A stretch of DNA of 6,595 nucleotides from Terriglobia bacterium (GTDB lineage: Bacteria; Acidobacteriota; Terriglobia; UBA7540). Position 1 is the stretch's first letter. Every line of letters starts with the position of its first letter. The stretch spans positions 1 to 6,595 of the forward strand of contig JASHTZ010000132.1 of the NCBI GenBank assembly GCA_030040295.1, given 5' to 3'. Below, in pieces: positions 1 to 5,612 of the stretch. The notes below the pieces were generated by a model. It worked only from the letters and a program-made list of their open reading frames with translations. It was not told the origin of the DNA and made no database searches. The position numbers and the translations under genes are program-made.

Positions 1-260
1 CCCAGTGAGCTCGAGGAGGTCATCTCACTGACTGCCGCAATACGCCCGAACTGGCGTTCCAGCGGCGTGGCGACCGAGGAAGCCATAATCTCCGGACTCG
101 CCCCAGGCAACTGTGCACTGACCGATATGGTAGGAAAATCCACCTGCGGCAGCGGCGATACGGGAAGCAGGCGAAAGGCCACGGCTCCCGCCAGGAAAAC
201 GGCAATCACCAGAAGCGTGGTGGCGATTGGTCGCCGGATAAATGGCTCTGAAATATTCAT
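1..260 (-). CDS. mdtC: RND efflux pump permease subunit MdtC-like, N-terminal part (truncated by window edge)
   Basis: Second inner-membrane RND permease of the locus; only the first 86 codons are in the window and the gene runs off the left edge. The protein begins MNISEPFIRRPIATTLLVIA. It shows the RND N-terminal helix (about residues 8-30), then LPVSPLPQVDFPTISVSAQLPGASPE, SSVATPLERQFGRIAAVSEMTSSSS. The LPQVDFP and VATPLER...GRIAGVSEMTSSSSLG type words are typical of MdtC and distinguish it from MdtB (LPEVDYP, VTAPLER). The start is well fixed: an in-frame TGA lies three codons upstream (267-269) and no other ATG fits. It begins 17 bases after the mdtB stop with only a weak GAAAAG-like ribosome site, so translational coupling to mdtB is likely. 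In the known family MdtC joins MdtB in a heterotrimer with MdtA and TolC. Family assignment is firm; substrate cannot be told. Confidence 0.93.
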   Translation of the reverse strand, partial: MNISEPFIRRPIATTLLVIAVFLAGAVAFRLLPVSPLPQVDFPTISVSAQLPGASPEIMASSVATPLERQFGRIAAVSEMTSSSSL

Positions 261-277
261 GACTTTTCAGAATCAGC

Positions 278-3200
278 TTACTCGGCCGGCGCCAGGTCTC
301 CACCCATATTGGCTTCATGCTTGCTGAAACGCCGTGCCAGGCGATCAAACCAAAGATAAATCACCGGCGTTGTGTAGAGCGTCAGGAGCTGGCTCAGAAT
401 GAGCCCGCCGACCATGGTAATGCCCAGCGGGCGCCGAAGTTCTGACCCCATCCCTGTACCCAGCGCCAGGGGAACGCCGCCCAACAATGCCGCCATGGTG
501 GTCATCATGATGGGCCGGAAGCGCAGCAGGCAGGCTTGATAGATGGCATTGACCGGCGTCATCCCTTCCTTGCGCTCCGCCTCCAGCGCAAAGTCGATCA
601 TCATGATGCCGTTCTTCTTCACAATCCCTATCAGCAACACGAGACCTATGAGGGCGATCACGCTGAAATCCGTCTTTACGATCATCAGCGACAGTAGTGC
701 GCCCACACCGGCCGAAGGCAGCGTGGAAAGGATGGTAATGGGATGGATGTAGCTCTCGTACAAGACCCCCAAAACGATATAGACAGTAACCAGCGCCGCA
801 AGAATCAGCAGCGGCTCATTGGAGAGCGAGGCCAGGAACGAAGCTGCGGTTCCCTGGAAGGCCGCCTCGACAGCGGGAGGCATGTGGCTTTCGGCTTTGA
901 CCTTGTTTACAGCATCAATGGCGTCTCCCAGCGAGGCGCCGGGGGCCAGGTTAAAAGACAGAGTAACCACGGGGAATTGACCCTGATGATTCACAGTGAG
1001 AGGAACATTGGTTTCAACCGCGTGGGCAAGGGCGGCCATCGGAACTTGTCCGCCATTGGGATAGGGTGTGGTCGAGGAGATCTGCGTCCCGCCAAAAGCG
1101 TTGTCCGAGGCAATGGTGCTTGAGGCGCCGGTGGAGGATGTGGAATTGGAAAGACTGGTGGTGGCGGCCGTCAGTGAACTGGTGGGACCGTACAACTGTG
1201 TGGCCGCCGACCCCCCGGACACCAACCCCGTGGAACCCGTTGAATTCCCCATATTCGTGCGAATATACAAGTCTCGCAGGTCGAGAGGGGTCCGGCGGTA
1301 ATCCGGATCCACTTCCAGCACCACGTGGTATTGATTCAATTGCGTATAAATGGTTGAAACCTCGCGCTGGCCGTAAGCGTCATACAGCGTCTGGTCGATG
1401 GTGGAAGGAGTAATGCCGAAGCGGTAGGCCGTGCTTCGGTCGTATACGAGCTGGGTGCTGAGCCCGCCTACCTCCTGGTCGCTCGCTACGTCGCGCAACA
1501 TTGGTGATTGTTTCAGTTCATCCACCATCCGCGGGGCGAACGCATAGAGTTCATCGGCATTGGGATCCTCGAGAGTGTACTGGAACTCCGTCCTGCTGAC
1601 GCGGTCCTCCACCGTAATGTCCTGCACGGGCTGCATGAACAAGGTAATCCCAGGAACTTGCGCCAGCTCCGGCTGCAAGCGGCGAATGACCTCCGTGGCG
1701 CTGATCTTGCGCTCATCGAGCGGCTTCAGGTTGATCAAAATTCGCCCGCTGTTCAGGGTGGTGTTGGTGCCATCGATGCCGATAAATGAAGACAGGCTGT
1801 CCACGGCAGGGTCTTTCAAGATGATCTTGCCCAGTTGTTGCTGCAATGAGGACATTTCCGGGAAAGACACCGTCTCGGAAGCCTCGGAAATCCCCTGGAT
1901 GACGCCTGTATCCTGAATGGGGAAAAAGCCCTTGGGAATGTATATATAAAGGACAATGGTGAGCACGAGAGTTGCCAGGGCCACCAGCAAGGTCTCCGTT
2001 TGGTGCCGCAGGACCACCTGAAGAGTGCGGTCATAGAAGGATATGACGGCCTTCCACCCCGCCTCGGTGACGCGGTAAAAGCGCGACTGCTCGGCTTCCG
2101 GAGAGTGTTTCAGCAGCTTCGAACACATCATGGGGGTAAGCGTCAAGGATACAATCGCCGAAACCAGGATGGTGACCGCCAGGGTAACAGCGAATTCCCG
2201 GAAAAGCCGTCCCACAATGTCGCCCATGAACAAAAGCGGGATGAGCACAGCAATCAGCGAAAACGTCAACGATACGATGGTGAAGCCAATCTGGGCAGAC
2301 CCTTTCAGCGCCGCCTGGAGCGCCGATTCGCCCTCTTCAATGTAGCGGCTGATGTTTTCGATCATCACAATGGCGTCGTCCACCACGAATCCCGTGGAAA
2401 TGGTCAAGGCCATCAAGCTCAGGTTATTCAGGCTGTAACCCAGCAAATACATCACGCCGAAAGTTCCCACCAGGGAGAGTGGCACGGCGACGCTGGGAAT
2501 GACCGTGGCCGCCAGATTGCGCAGGAAGAGAAATATCACCATCACCACCAAGGCAACGGTGAGCATCAACTCGAATTCCACGTCGTGAACGGAGGCGCGA
2601 ATTGTTGTTGTGCGGTCGGTAAGGATGTCCACCTTGACAGAGGTGGGCAGGGACTTCATGAGCTGGTCGAGCAGAACTTTGATGCGGTCCACGACCGCAA
2701 TAACGTTCGCACCCGGCTGACGCTGGATGTTCACAATCACAGCCGGTTTTTCGTTCATCCAGGCGGCCTGGTTGATATTCTCAACGCCGTCCTCCACCTT
2801 GGCGACGTCGGTTAAATTCACAGGAGAACCGTTGCGGTATGCCACGATCAGCGGACGGTAATCCTCACTGGAAACCAACTGGTCATTCGCGCCGATTTGG
2901 TAGGATTGGTGCGGGCCGTCAAAGCTTCCCTTGGCCTGATCCACATTGGCGGACACAATGGCGTTGCGCAAATCCTCCAAGTTGAGGCCGTAAGAGGCCA
3001 TCAGCGTGGGGTTGGCCAGAATTCGCACCGCAGGTTTCTGCCCGCCGCTGATGCTCACCAATCCGACACCGGGCAATTGCGAGATCTTGGGCGCCAGGCG
3101 GGTGTCCGTGAGGTCTTCAACCTTCGGCAGGGGCAGCGTATCTGAGCTGAGCGCCAGCGTCAGTACCGGCGCGTCGGCCGGATTGCTCTTGCTATAAATG

Positions 3201-3580
3201 GGCGGAGTGGGGAGGTCAGGAGGAAGGTAGGTCCCCGCGGCATTAATGGACTCCTGCACTTCCTGTTCGGCGACGTCGATGTTCAGGCTCAGGTTGAACT
3301 GAAGGGTGATGATGGAGCTGCCGCTTGAGCTCGTTGAGGTCATCTGCTGGAGACCTGGAACCTGGCCAAACTGGCGTTCCAACGGAGCCGTAACTGAAGA
3401 CGCCATAACATCCGGGCTGGCGCCGGGATAAAACGTAATTACCTGAATGGTAGGATAGTCCACCTCCGGCAGTGCAGACACGGGCAACTGTTCGAACGCA
3501 ACAGCGCCCGCCAGCAGGATGGCAACCATCAAGAGCGAGGTTGCGATCGGCCGAAGGATAAAGATGCGCGACGGACTCAT
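278..3580 (-). CDS. mdtB: RND multidrug efflux permease MdtB-like
   Basis: Proton-driven inner-membrane exporter of the HAE1/RND family, 1100 residues. It opens MSPSRIFILRPIATSLLMVA, with LPVSALPEVDYPTIQVITF and VTAPLERQFGQVPGLQQM, which closely match the MdtB type. The layout is standard: helix 1 (about 8-30), first periplasmic loop (31-335), helices 2-6 (336-487), helix 7 (530-548), second periplasmic loop (549-920), helices 8-12 (921-1078). The proton-relay pair is D401-D402 in GFVVDDAIVMIEN and the partner lysine is K989 in IVKKNGIMMIDF; R1022 lies in RFRPIMMTTMA, so the pump looks functional. E. coli MdtB is about 1040 residues; the excess is a 69-residue Ser/Thr/Gly-rich insertion at 776-844. 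I start at 3580, not at the in-frame ATG at 3670, because 3580 has a GAGGG site 4 bases upstream and gives the conserved N-terminus, while the extra 30 residues are unlike the family. It is followed closely by mdtC. Confidence 0.96.
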   Translation of the reverse strand: MSPSRIFILRPIATSLLMVAILLAGAVAFEQLPVSALPEVDYPTIQVITFYPGASPDVMASSVTAPLERQFGQVPGLQQMTSTSSSGSSIITLQFNLSLNIDVAEQEVQESINAAGTYLPPDLPTPPIYSKSNPADAPVLTLALSSDTLPLPKVEDLTDTRLAPKISQLPGVGLVSISGGQKPAVRILANPTLMASYGLNLEDLRNAIVSANVDQAKGSFDGPHQSYQIGANDQLVSSEDYRPLIVAYRNGSPVNLTDVAKVEDGVENINQAAWMNEKPAVIVNIQRQPGANVIAVVDRIKVLLDQLMKSLPTSVKVDILTDRTTTIRASVHDVEFELMLTVALVVMVIFLFLRNLAATVIPSVAVPLSLVGTFGVMYLLGYSLNNLSLMALTISTGFVVDDAIVMIENISRYIEEGESALQAALKGSAQIGFTIVSLTFSLIAVLIPLLFMGDIVGRLFREFAVTLAVTILVSAIVSLTLTPMMCSKLLKHSPEAEQSRFYRVTEAGWKAVISFYDRTLQVVLRHQTETLLVALATLVLTIVLYIYIPKGFFPIQDTGVIQGISEASETVSFPEMSSLQQQLGKIILKDPAVDSLSSFIGIDGTNTTLNSGRILINLKPLDERKISATEVIRRLQPELAQVPGITLFMQPVQDITVEDRVSRTEFQYTLEDPNADELYAFAPRMVDELKQSPMLRDVASDQEVGGLSTQLVYDRSTAYRFGITPSTIDQTLYDAYGQREVSTIYTQLNQYHVVLEVDPDYRRTPLDLRDLYIRTNMGNSTGSTGLVSGGSAATQLYGPTSSLTAATTSLSNSTSSTGASSTIASDNAFGGTQISSTTPYPNGGQVPMAALAHAVETNVPLTVNHQGQFPVVTLSFNLAPGASLGDAIDAVNKVKAESHMPPAVEAAFQGTAASFLASLSNEPLLILAALVTVYIVLGVLYESYIHPITILSTLPSAGVGALLSLMIVKTDFSVIALIGLVLLIGIVKKNGIMMIDFALEAERKEGMTPVNAIYQACLLRFRPIMMTTMAALLGGVPLALGTGMGSELRRPLGITMVGGLILSQLLTLYTTPVIYLWFDRLARRFSKHEANMGGDLAPAE
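1049..1255 (-). other. Ser/Thr/Gly-rich insertion within MdtB (residues 776-844)
   Basis: This coding segment gives 69 residues, about 40 of which are Ser, Thr or Gly, between the conserved stretches DLYIRT and QVPMAALAHAV. In AcrB and E. coli MdtB the corresponding point (YVRA..GQMVP) is a tight turn at the border of the docking and porter subdomains of the second periplasmic loop. The reading frame is intact on both sides, so this is an in-frame expansion and not a frameshift. There is no Cys, and Asn/Tyr/Pro are scattered. It is likely a disordered periplasmic loop. Its exact edges are an estimate from remembered homologues. Confidence 0.8.
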
Positions 3581-3584
3581 TGAA

Positions 3585-3589
3585 CCCTC
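3585..3589 (-). promoter_or_regulatory. Ribosome binding site of mdtB
   Basis: GAGGG on the minus strand, 4 bases before the ATG at 3580. It decides the start of mdtB against the longer frame opening at 3670. The same 9-base word AATTGAGGG recurs exactly 30 bases upstream (3615-3623), and a small dyad, CAATT-GGA-AATTG (3589-3601), abuts the site. Confidence 0.75.
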
Positions 3590-3662
3590 AATTTCCAATT
3601 GCCGAAACCCGCCGCCCTCAATTCCCCTACGAACGGCTGGCAGACTAAGAACCCAAAAACCA

Positions 3663-3713
3663 AAGCGCAAAAGTCAAATCGCGGGCATCCGACTAGCTTT
3701 GACTTTTGCGCTT
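3663..3713 (-). repeat. Perfect 16-bp inverted repeat between mdtA and mdtB; possible attenuator or mRNA-processing hairpin
   Basis: Arms at 3663-3678 and 3698-3713 are exact reverse complements (16 of 16), separated by a 19-base loop. In the transcript the 3' arm ends GCGCTT and is followed by TGGTTTTTGGG, a short broken U run. The stem has only 6 G/C of 16 pairs. It lies in the 198-base spacer between the adaptor stop and the permease start, a wide gap for an mdtAB junction. It could be a leaky terminator setting the ratio of adaptor to pump, a 3'-end stabiliser for mdtA mRNA, or a copy of a dispersed intergenic repeat. The inverted repeat is seen directly; its role is inference. Confidence 0.85.
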
Positions 3714-3778
3714 CGCTCGCTCAGACTTCGCTCGTCAACAACCGCACTTGTTCAACCGAAGGTCTGGGAGCAATCGCC

Positions 3779-5146
3779 CTATTTGCTCGCTTTTAATGGA
3801 GCCATTTGCACTCGGACCTTTGTGCCTTCTTGCAGTCGATCAACACCGGTCATCACCACCAGATCCCCCGGATCGATTCCGGATGTGGATTCCGTCTCGT
3901 CACCCTCAGAAATGCCCACGGTGATGGTTTTTACGGAAACGGTTCCATCCAGTGGTTTCTCGGCGCTCTCCGCAGTAGTGGATGAAGTAGATGATGAAGT
4001 GGACGGTGCCGCAGTGGCATGTGCCGGCGCGGGGGGTTTCACCTGGTGAAGGTTATTCACCACATAGACGTAGGTTCTTTGTGAATTCCGTTGAACGGCC
4101 GCCGTGGGAATCAGCGTTACGCCTTTTTCTTCCTCCACCAGCAGCCGGGCGTTGACAAATTGATTGGGGAACAATTCATCGGTACGATTTTCAAAGTTGG
4201 CGCGCAGTTTGACGGTCCCCGTAGTAGGATCAATCTGATTATCGACGGTTTCCAACACACCCTCAGCGATCTCCTTGGACATATCCTGGTTATAGGCATC
4301 CACCGTCAGCCTTGCTCCGGCATTCAACTTTTCCATCACGGCAGGGAGCTGGCCTTCCGCCAGCGTAAAGATCACGGTGATGGGCTCGATTTGAGTAATC
4401 ACCACCAGACCTGTGGCAGACGTAGGAATAACGTAATTCCCCGGATCCACCAGGCGCAATCCTACGCGGCCCGTGATCGGCGCGGTGATGTGGCAATACA
4501 CAAGGTCAAGCTTGGCGTTGTCAATTTGCGCTTGATCCGTTGCCACCGTTCCCTCATCAGACTTGACCAGAGCTTCTTGCGTGGCAAGCTGCTGTTCCGG
4601 CACGGCCTTTTCGGGTACGAGTGTCTGGTAGCGCTTTAAATCGACCCTGGCGTTGTCCAGATTGGCCTGGTCCCTCAGCAGTCCTGCCTGGGCGTTTTCA
4701 AGCATCACCTGATAGGGCCTGGGATCAATTTCCACCAGAGGATCACCTGCGTGCACCATCTGACCTTCATTGTAAAGAACCTTCATAAGATATCCGGCGA
4801 TCTGACTCTGGACGGTAACCGTATGGAGAGGAGTGACCGTGCCCAGACCCGTAAAATAGAGGCCAATGTTTCCCTTGTAGGCTCGCGCGGCTATGACCGG
4901 AACCCTACCCGAACCCTGTCCACCTCGGGCGCCGGGCGCTTGTGTTGCGCTGCTGGCAGCGCTAGCGGAATTTGAACGAGAGTGGAGGTAAACGTAGGTA
5001 CCGACGCCCGCCAAAATCAGGACGATAATCCACAGCCATCCATGCTTTTTGGGCGTTCCGGTCGCGGGGGTATCCGGCAAGTGAAAGCTCGGCGTGCTCT
5101 CATGAAGATCTTGCCCATTGAGGGTGTTGGGTTTTTCTATACTCAT
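3779..5146 (-). CDS. mdtA: RND efflux periplasmic adaptor (membrane fusion protein) MdtA-like
   Basis: Adaptor joining the inner-membrane RND pump to an outer-membrane channel, 455 residues. In order: a 35-residue cytoplasmic start, one anchor helix (about 36-55, GWLWIIVLILAGVGTYVYLH), a small-residue linker (60-80), first beta-barrel and lipoyl half (81-140, with VQSQIAGYLMKVLYNEGQMVHAGDPLVEIDPRPY), an alpha-helical coiled-coil hairpin (about 145-215, tip near RYQTLVPEKAVPEQQL), second lipoyl half (TAPITGRVGLRLVDPGNYV, 221-239), beta-barrel (240-345) and membrane-proximal domain (345-455). There is no lipobox, so it is anchored by the helix and not by lipid. A Ser/Thr/Ala/Pro-rich insertion sits at about 370-400. 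The start is fixed by an in-frame TAG three codons upstream (5153-5155) and by AGGAG at 5150-5154. It is first of mdtA-mdtB-mdtC, the same order as in E. coli. Family role is firm; the export substrates are unknown. Confidence 0.95.
   Translation of the reverse strand: MSIEKPNTLNGQDLHESTPSFHLPDTPATGTPKKHGWLWIIVLILAGVGTYVYLHSRSNSASAASSATQAPGARGGQGSGRVPVIAARAYKGNIGLYFTGLGTVTPLHTVTVQSQIAGYLMKVLYNEGQMVHAGDPLVEIDPRPYQVMLENAQAGLLRDQANLDNARVDLKRYQTLVPEKAVPEQQLATQEALVKSDEGTVATDQAQIDNAKLDLVYCHITAPITGRVGLRLVDPGNYVIPTSATGLVVITQIEPITVIFTLAEGQLPAVMEKLNAGARLTVDAYNQDMSKEIAEGVLETVDNQIDPTTGTVKLRANFENRTDELFPNQFVNARLLVEEEKGVTLIPTAAVQRNSQRTYVYVVNNLHQVKPPAPAHATAAPSTSSSTSSTTAESAEKPLDGTVSVKTITVGISEGDETESTSGIDPGDLVVMTGVDRLQEGTKVRVQMAPLKASK
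3947..4039 (-). other. Low-complexity Ser/Thr/Ala/Pro insertion within MdtA (residues 370-400)
   Basis: Between the conserved TYVYVVNNLHQV and VSVKTITVG strands of the membrane-proximal domain lies a run containing PPAPAHATAAPSTSSSTSST followed by TAESAEKPLDG. In E. coli MdtA this junction is only a few residues (VYVVN then V..VTLG). The membrane-proximal domain of adaptors contacts the RND pump, which carries its own Ser/Thr-rich insertion. Likely a flexible loop. Confidence 0.75.
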
Positions 5147-5149
5147 AAG

Positions 5150-5154
5150 CTCCT
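5150..5154 (-). promoter_or_regulatory. Ribosome binding site of mdtA
   Basis: AGGAG on the minus strand, separated from the ATG at 5146 by only 3 bases. The sequence is strong but the spacing is shorter than the usual 5-9. An in-frame TAG overlaps the site, so no longer protein is possible. Confidence 0.6.
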
Positions 5155-5237
5155 AGTCCCCGCGAAAACTGAGAAACAAGGCAAGGGCATCGTTTACAGG
5201 TTCGCTTTAGCAGGACAGGACTTCCCCTGCCGTCAGT

Positions 5238-5266
5238 GAGGGCTCACCCTCGGATTTATCGGAGGG
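5238..5266 (-). promoter_or_regulatory. Two mutually exclusive hairpins in the mdtA leader
   Basis: Three 5-base blocks are spaced so that the central one (5247-5251) can pair either with 5262-5266 (10-base loop, two further pairs inside) or with 5238-5242 (4-base loop). In the transcript the order is CCCTC, GAGGG, CCCTC. The stop codon of the possible leader ORF (5256-5258) lies in the loop of the first hairpin. There is no U run after the second hairpin, so it is not a classic terminator pair. The pairing is seen directly; regulation is inference. Confidence 0.4.
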
Positions 5267-5321
5267 CGACACTCAGCCCCTGCTTCCGCATAGTTCGGGA
5301 AGCACGGAGTAAGGGTTTCAT
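5256..5321 (-). CDS. Possible 21-codon leader peptide upstream of mdtA
   Basis: A short frame runs from ATG at 5321 to TAA at 5256-5258 and would give MKPLLRASRTMRKQGLSVAL plus a final Arg, a basic peptide with four Arg and two Lys. An AGGA lies only 2 bases before the ATG, a poor spacing. The frame lies within the predicted leader, about 55 bases after the predicted transcription start and 109 bases before mdtA. It spans the 7-bp hairpin at 5281-5304, and its stop is inside the loop of the alternative hairpin at 5247-5266. Translated leader peptides control some resistance and efflux genes, but a frame of this length can arise by chance and I recognise no known peptide. Confidence 0.25.
   Translation of the reverse strand: MKPLLRASRTMRKQGLSVALR
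5281..5304 (-). promoter_or_regulatory. Hairpin with perfect 7-bp stem in the mdtA leader
   Basis: TGCTTCC (5281-5287) and GGAAGCA (5298-5304) pair perfectly across a 10-base loop. It falls inside the possible leader ORF, so translating ribosomes would melt it. No U run follows, so it is not a terminator. Confidence 0.45.
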
Positions 5322-5367
5322 ATTCCTGGGCGCTCTCTACCATCTCAAGTTTGGGTCAAATTCGCTA

Positions 5368-5380
5368 AAGCTTCCAGCTT
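5368..5380. promoter_or_regulatory. Small dyad AAGCT-TCC-AGCTT at the predicted mdtA transcription start; possible operator
   Basis: Perfect 5-bp arms around a 3-base centre. It begins 4 bases after the candidate -10 box, so it would cover the transcription start, where a bound repressor would block initiation. The dyad is short for a TetR- or MarR-type operator and could be chance. Confidence 0.3.
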
Positions 5381-5383
5381 ACA

Positions 5384-5412
5384 ATTTTAACACTTTGCTT
5401 GGACGATGGAAA
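5384..5412 (-). promoter_or_regulatory. Candidate sigma70-type promoter for mdtABC
   Basis: On the minus strand the -35 box is TTTCCA (5407-5412; 4 of 6 to TTGACA) and the -10 box is TAAAAT (5384-5389; 5 of 6 to TATAAT), with a 17-base spacer and TGT before the -10 (extended -10). It would start transcription near 5377 and leave a leader of about 230 bases before mdtA. It is the best match I could find by eye in the region. Confidence 0.4.
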
Positions 5413-5436
5413 CGTGCTCCTGGTTACTCGTGCTCC
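5413..5436. repeat. 8-bp direct repeat abutting the candidate mdtA promoter
   Basis: CGTGCTCC occurs at 5413-5420 and 5429-5436 on the plus strand (GGAGCACG on the minus strand), 16 bases apart, the nearer copy touching the -35 box. This is where response regulators or other activators often bind. A repeat of this length in a region of this size is not rare by chance. Confidence 0.45.
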
Positions 5437-5612
5437 GATATCCGTTGACCTCGCTCTTAATGGAGACTCGACTCGCTCATACGCTTAGACTATGAAAACC
5501 GCTCTTCCGTTCGCTCCCTCAGCTAAGTTTGGAACATATTCTTGCGTCAGACAACTGGCAGGTGGGTAGCTCCCTGAAATTTCCGAGCGGCCAAACGGCT
5601 CATTCCTGGGGC

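Larger units (their letters stand above)
5147..5612 (-). other. Gene-free region between the barrel gene and mdtA: promoter and long leader
   Basis: This 466-base stretch has no credible protein gene on either strand. Read towards mdtA it holds, in order, about 170 bases with nothing clear, an 8-bp direct repeat (5413-5436), a sigma70-like promoter (5384-5412), a small dyad at the predicted start (5368-5380), a possible 21-codon leader ORF (5256-5321) and several hairpins (5281-5304, 5238-5266, 5210-5230). The last is a 5-bp stem (GCAGG/CCTGC) with an 11-base loop. No obvious terminator for the barrel gene was found. Confidence 0.6.

Noticed and set aside
25..348. Minus-strand open frame of 107 codons at the left end
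   Set aside because: It is out of frame with, and overlaps, the end of mdtB and the start of mdtC, both of which are clearly conserved.
2000..2815. Long plus-strand open frame (271 codons) opposite mdtB
   Set aside because: It lies entirely antisense to conserved mdtB codons, and its composition (rich in His, Arg, Gln, Gly, Asn) is what the complement of a helix-rich membrane gene gives. No domain or ribosome site is seen.
3581..3670. Upstream extension of mdtB to the ATG at 3670
   Set aside because: The 30 extra residues are unlike any RND N-terminus, the ATG lies inside the left arm of the inverted repeat, and the start at 3580 has a good ribosome site.
5236..5448. Plus-strand open frame of 70 codons in the mdtA leader region
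   Set aside because: No ribosome site or recognisable motif, and it overlaps the predicted promoter and leader structures of mdtA.
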